Shown in pieces: positions 20,519 to 23,720 of a stretch of DNA of 23,720 nucleotides. The DNA is from RSA11 sp965652565. Its GTDB lineage: Bacteria; Actinomycetota; Thermoleophilia; Solirubrobacterales; 70-9. Within the stretch, counting starts at the first letter, position 1. Each line of letters opens with the position of its first letter. The notes under the pieces were generated by a model that ran no database searches, was not told the DNA's origin, and was given only the letters and a program-made list of their open reading frames with translations. The stretch covers positions 1 to 23,720 of the forward strand of contig CBFGWL010000046.1 in NCBI GenBank assembly GCA_965652565.1, read 5' to 3'. A program made the position numbers and the translations under genes.

Positions 20519-21280
20519 ATGATCCTCCAGCGCACCGAGGAATCCAACTTCCTCGCGAACGCCTACCTCGTCGTCGACGAGATCGGCGGCACCGGCGTCT
20601 TGATCGACGCGAACGGTGCAACGGACCCGCTGTGCGAGCGCGCCGAGCGCGAGGGCACCGACGTCACGCACGTGCTGCTGACGCACGGACACTGGGATCA
20701 CGTTGTCGACGTGCAGCGGGTCGCCGAGCGGCTGGGCGCGCAGATCTACGCGCACGCGGACGTGGCGCGCGAGGTCGAGGGCGTCGCGCAGACACTCGCT
20801 GACGGCGATGAGCTCACGGTCGGGGGCCTGCGCATCCAGGCGCTCGCCACCCCCGGCCACGCCGCCGGCCATCTGGCCTTCCTGATCGACGGGACCGACT
20901 GCGTGGTTGGCGACACGCTGTTCCGCGGGACGGTCGCGGGCACCCGCGCGCCGGGGGCGTCCGGGTTCGCCGATCTGCGGCGCACGATCATGGAACGCCT
21001 GTTGGCGTTCCCCCCGCAGACTCGCATCCACCCCGGGCACCGCGAGCCGACGACGGTGGCTGCCGAGCTCGAGGAGAACCCTTTCGTGCGCGTCTGGCGC
21101 GGCCTCGACCCGGAGGGCAGCGAGCCCTGCCTGGTCGGCCCGCCGGACTCGGACCAGCGCGAGGCCACGCTCGTGCTGTGGGGGCCGGACTACGACGGCG
21201 GGCACAAGGCCTGGGTCCGCTTCCCCGACGGCGAGGACGCGATCGTGGGCGGCTCGCAGGTGCGGCGGGTGCGCAGCTAG
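20519..21280 (+). CDS. Metallo-beta-lactamase-fold hydrolase (glyoxalase II-like)
   Basis: The 253-residue protein has the dinuclear-metal motif THGHWDH (H56, H58, D60, H61), the third-motif histidine in TPGHAAGH, the bridging aspartate in VVGDTLFRGTVAGT and the last histidine in HPGHREPTTVAAELEENPF, the order seen in glyoxalase II and related thioester hydrolases. A C-terminal extension (about residues 205-253, LVLWGPDYDGGHKAWVRFPDGE) is beyond the core fold. The ATG at 20519 is supported by AAAGGGG 5 bases upstream. The substrate is not evident. It precedes the winged-helix gene by 16 bases and may share its transcript. Confidence 0.9.
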   Translation: MILQRTEESNFLANAYLVVDEIGGTGVLIDANGATDPLCERAEREGTDVTHVLLTHGHWDHVVDVQRVAERLGAQIYAHADVAREVEGVAQTLADGDELTVGGLRIQALATPGHAAGHLAFLIDGTDCVVGDTLFRGTVAGTRAPGASGFADLRRTIMERLLAFPPQTRIHPGHREPTTVAAELEENPFVRVWRGLDPEGSEPCLVGPPDSDQREATLVLWGPDYDGGHKAWVRFPDGEDAIVGGSQVRRVRS

Positions 21281-21296
21281 ACGACCGCGTCCACGC

Positions 21297-22400
21297 GTGA
21301 ACGCGCCGCTCACCGACCTCGCTGCCCGGCGCGCGGCGGCCCAGCTGCTGCACCGTCCGCGCCGCCCCCGCCATCCGGCGGACATCCTGCGCGCGATCGC
21401 CGGCGCGCAGGCCCAGGAACCGCGCGCCGGCCGGCTCGCGCTGCGGGCGCGCAACGCCTCGGTAACAGCGGCGGAGGTGGACCGCGCCCGCAACGAGGAG
21501 CGTTCGGTGGTCAGGGCCTGGGCGATGCGCACGACCATGCACCTGCTCGCCGCGGACGACGCCGCGTGGATGGTCCCCTTGTGGGAGCCCGTGATCCGCG
21601 CCGAGGCTCGCAGGCGGCTCGCCCAGCTCGGCGTGGACGCCGCGGCGCAGGAGCGCGCGCTCGCCGCGATGGATCGCCTGCTCGCGCCCGGCGAGCCGCG
21701 CTTGCGCGACGAGCTGGTAGCCGCCGTGGAAGGGCTCGGCATCGACGTCACCGTGGAGGTCCGCACGCACCTGTTCCGCCTGCTCACGGCCGAGGGCAAG
21801 GCCTGCGCGGGCCCCGACCAGGGTTCGCGAGCCACCGTGATTCGCCCCGAGGCCTGGCTGGGCGAGCGCCCCGCGCGCGAGCGCGAGGCCGCGTTGCGCG
21901 AGCTCGCCGTGCGCTACCTGCGCGCGTTCGGCCCGGCGACCGAGGCCGACTTCGCGGGCTGGGCAGGGCTGCCGCTGCGTGACGTGCGCGCGGGGCTCGC
22001 GGGTATCGCCGAGCGCGTCGCGGAGCGCCGAGTCGGAGACGCGCGGCTGCTGCGGCTCAAGGGCACACGGGTTCGCCCGCTGCGCGGCGTGGTGCGGCTG
22101 CTCCCGGCATTCGACACGTACCTCATGGGGCACCGCGATGAAAGCTTCATGGCGACCCCGGAGCAGTGGAAACGCATCCTCCCGGGTGGTGGCATCCTGC
22201 GGCCCGTGATCGTCCGGGACGGGACCGCCATCGGCCTCTGGCATGCGCGACGGCAGGGACGGCGCCTGCGCGTGCGCGTCGAGCCATTCACCGCGCTGGA
22301 CGCCCAGGTGAGGGCGGAGATCGACGCCGAGATCCAGGACGTGGGGCGCTTCGAGGACGCCGTCGTCGAGCTGGAGGAAGCAGGTGGAAGTACACGGTAG
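21297..22400 (+). CDS. Winged helix DNA-binding domain protein (HTH_42 / AlkX-YcaQ-like)
   Basis: The 367-residue product matches the actinobacterial group annotated as winged helix DNA-binding domain-containing proteins. It has an early AGAQAQEPRAGRLALRAR segment, the RAWAMRTTMHLLAADDAAWM motif (about residues 62-81), LRAFGPATEADFAGWAGL and VRLLPAFDTYLMGHRDE. Some relatives (AlkX/YcaQ) are DNA glycosylases for interstrand crosslinks, but most members of this branch are uncharacterised; the QxQ-type active-site motif can be seen only loosely as GAQAQE. The start is GTG at 21297 with no ribosome binding site. The end overlaps the next gene by 17 bases. Confidence 0.82.
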   Translation: MNAPLTDLAARRAAAQLLHRPRRPRHPADILRAIAGAQAQEPRAGRLALRARNASVTAAEVDRARNEERSVVRAWAMRTTMHLLAADDAAWMVPLWEPVIRAEARRRLAQLGVDAAAQERALAAMDRLLAPGEPRLRDELVAAVEGLGIDVTVEVRTHLFRLLTAEGKACAGPDQGSRATVIRPEAWLGERPAREREAALRELAVRYLRAFGPATEADFAGWAGLPLRDVRAGLAGIAERVAERRVGDARLLRLKGTRVRPLRGVVRLLPAFDTYLMGHRDESFMATPEQWKRILPGGGILRPVIVRDGTAIGLWHARRQGRRLRVRVEPFTALDAQVRAEIDAEIQDVGRFEDAVVELEEAGGSTR

Positions 22401-23720
22401 GCGCCGGGTTCTGAGCCGCCGCGTCCTGGTTGCGGCGCTGATCCTGGTCCCGGTCGTGGCCGTCGCCTTCCTGCTCTTGCGCGGCGACTCGGACCCGGCG
22501 CGCGAGCAGGTTGAGGCGTTTTTCGCCGCCTGGGCCGCGGGCGAGTACGAGGCCGCTGCCGCGCGCACGGATGGGGACTCCGAGCCGGTCGCCGCCGCGC
22601 TGGAAGCGAACGTGAACGGACTCGACGGCGCGTCGCTCAAGGTTTCGGCCGGAGAGAGCGCGGAGCGCAAGGACCGCCGCGTCGTCCCGGTGGACGTCAC
22701 GTGGCGGCTCCCGAACGATTTCGAGTGGTCCTACCGCAACGAGATCCCTGTCACTGAGGGCGACGACGGCTGGCGCATCGCCTGGAGCGAGCGGGTCGTG
22801 CACCGGCAGCTGCGCGACGGAGAGCGTCTGGGCACGACGAGCGAGTTCGGGCCCCGAGCGCCGATCCTCGACCGCAACGGCCGCGAGCTCACGCCAGAGC
22901 GACCGGTCGTCGACGTCGGCGTAGTGCCCGGCGAGGCGGGCGATCTGCGTGCGACGGCCGCTGCCGTCGCGGAGCTGACCGGGGCGGACCGCAAGCCGTT
23001 TTTGCGCGCGCTTCGCAACGCGGGTGACGATGTGTTCGTGCCCGCGATCACGCTGCGCCGGGAGGAGGTGGATCCGATCGAGTCGCAGCTTCTGCGCATC
23101 GACGGCGTCCAGCTCGCCGGCCGTGAGCTCGCGCTCGCGCCGAGCCGCGAGTTCGCTCGGGCGACGCTCGGCACCGTCGGCCCGATCACCGAGGAGCAGC
23201 AGGAGGAGTTGGGGCCCGACTACGGGATCGGCGCCCAGGTCGGTCAGTTCGGCCTGCAGGCGCGCTTCGAGCGCCGCCTCGCCGGCACGCCGACCTTCTC
23301 GATCCTCATCCGCCGCGCGGACGGCGCGCCGGTGGAAACGCTCGAGGAGGTCGAGGGCGAGCCCGGCAAACCGGTGCGGACAACGCTCGATCTCAAGGCG
23401 CAGCAGGCCGCGGAGGCCGCGCTCCGCGGCGTCGACGCCGGCGCGCTCGTCGCCGTTGAGCCGTCGAGCGGCGACATCCTGGCGGTCGCAACCCGGCCGG
23501 TCGAGGACACCTTCAACCGTGCCCTCGAGGGGACCTATCCCCCGGGCTCCACGTTCAAGGTCGTCTCCACGACCGCGCTTCTGCGCGCCGGGCTTGACGT
23601 GAACGAGACCGTGAACTGCCCGCCCACCGCGAACGTCGGCGGCCGGTCGTTTCGGAACTTCGAGGGCGGCGCGGAGGGCGCAGTGCCCTTCGCCCGTGAC
23701 TTCGCGGTCTCGTGCAACAC
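22384..23720 (+). CDS. Class B penicillin-binding protein with NTF2/MecA_N-like domain, truncated by window end
   Basis: The open frame runs to the window edge with 445 complete codons. It has an N-terminal signal anchor (about residues 10-31, VLSRRVLVAALILVPVVAVAF; no lipobox Cys), an NTF2-like/MecA_N-type domain (about 37-145), a PBP dimerisation domain (PILDRNGREL onward, about 155-320) and the start of the transpeptidase domain. S389-T-F-K392 is the active-site SxxK motif and S443-C-N445 the SxN motif, 54 residues apart as expected; the KTG motif is beyond the window. It crosslinks peptidoglycan outside the membrane. The GTG at 22384 has GGAGG 6 bases upstream. A comparable domain order occurs in MecA/PBP2a and the mycobacterial Rv2864c-type proteins. 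Confidence 0.9.
   Translation, partial: MEVHGRRRVLSRRVLVAALILVPVVAVAFLLLRGDSDPAREQVEAFFAAWAAGEYEAAAARTDGDSEPVAAALEANVNGLDGASLKVSAGESAERKDRRVVPVDVTWRLPNDFEWSYRNEIPVTEGDDGWRIAWSERVVHRQLRDGERLGTTSEFGPRAPILDRNGRELTPERPVVDVGVVPGEAGDLRATAAAVAELTGADRKPFLRALRNAGDDVFVPAITLRREEVDPIESQLLRIDGVQLAGRELALAPSREFARATLGTVGPITEEQQEELGPDYGIGAQVGQFGLQARFERRLAGTPTFSILIRRADGAPVETLEEVEGEPGKPVRTTLDLKAQQAAEAALRGVDAGALVAVEPSSGDILAVATRPVEDTFNRALEGTYPPGSTFKVVSTTALLRAGLDVNETVNCPPTANVGGRSFRNFEGGAEGAVPFARDFAVSCN

Overview
The window is a GC-rich (roughly 70% or more) bacterial chromosome segment with no insertion sequence, phage gene or CRISPR array. High GC, frequent GTG/TTG starts, many apparently leaderless genes, an F420-type luciferase-like oxidoreductase, a Cys4 small basic protein of a kind I associate with actinobacteria, and a penicillin-binding protein with an NTF2/MecA_N-like domain suggest an actinobacterium, plausibly of the Thermoleophilia/Solirubrobacterales. 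That placement is inference. No stretch longer than about 170 bases lacks a gene or RNA.

Layout. 1-2630: end of an amidinotransferase-fold enzyme, an M20 carbamoylase/allantoate amidohydrolase-like protein overlapping it by ATGA, and an enolase-superfamily enzyme. 2648-4680: a hypothetical protein, a ferritin, an NTF2-like protein and a small secreted protein. 4820-14354: a molybdenum hydroxylase island. It holds a MocA-like cytidylyltransferase, XdhC, a MoxR-type AAA+ ATPase and a CoxE-type VWA protein (cofactor supply and insertion). These are followed by the FAD, 2x[2Fe-2S] and molybdopterin subunits, the last split into two genes. A cupin, a GntR/FCD regulator and a fumarylacetoacetate-hydrolase-fold enzyme complete it. 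14353-14501: a tandem repeat and a long palindrome. 14519-16815: an M32 carboxypeptidase divergent from the luciferase-like enzyme. 16842-18877: tRNA-Asp and a GAF-GGDEF-EAL protein. 19004-23720: a cyclopropane-fatty-acid synthase, the Cys4 protein, a metallo-beta-lactamase-fold hydrolase, a winged-helix (HTH_42-like) protein and the start of a class B penicillin-binding protein that runs off the window.

How it works together. The central island looks like a dedicated system for hydroxylating an unknown, probably N-heterocyclic or aldehyde-like, substrate, with downstream hydrolysis by the FAH-fold enzyme. The active-site residues of the Mo subunit match the xanthine dehydrogenase family in general. 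However, the position equivalent to the xanthine-binding glutamate is valine, as in aldehyde oxidases, so ordinary xanthine dehydrogenase is unlikely. A TTGACA-N16-TAGGGT promoter with a FadR-type near-palindrome lies just ahead of the FAD subunit gene and is a good candidate target for the GntR protein encoded 4 kb downstream.

Two organisational themes recur. Several starts lie exactly 6 bases after a -10-like hexamer, which fits leaderless mRNAs. Convergent gene ends are mostly closed by strong hairpins without U-tracts, often with stop codons built into the stem or loop.
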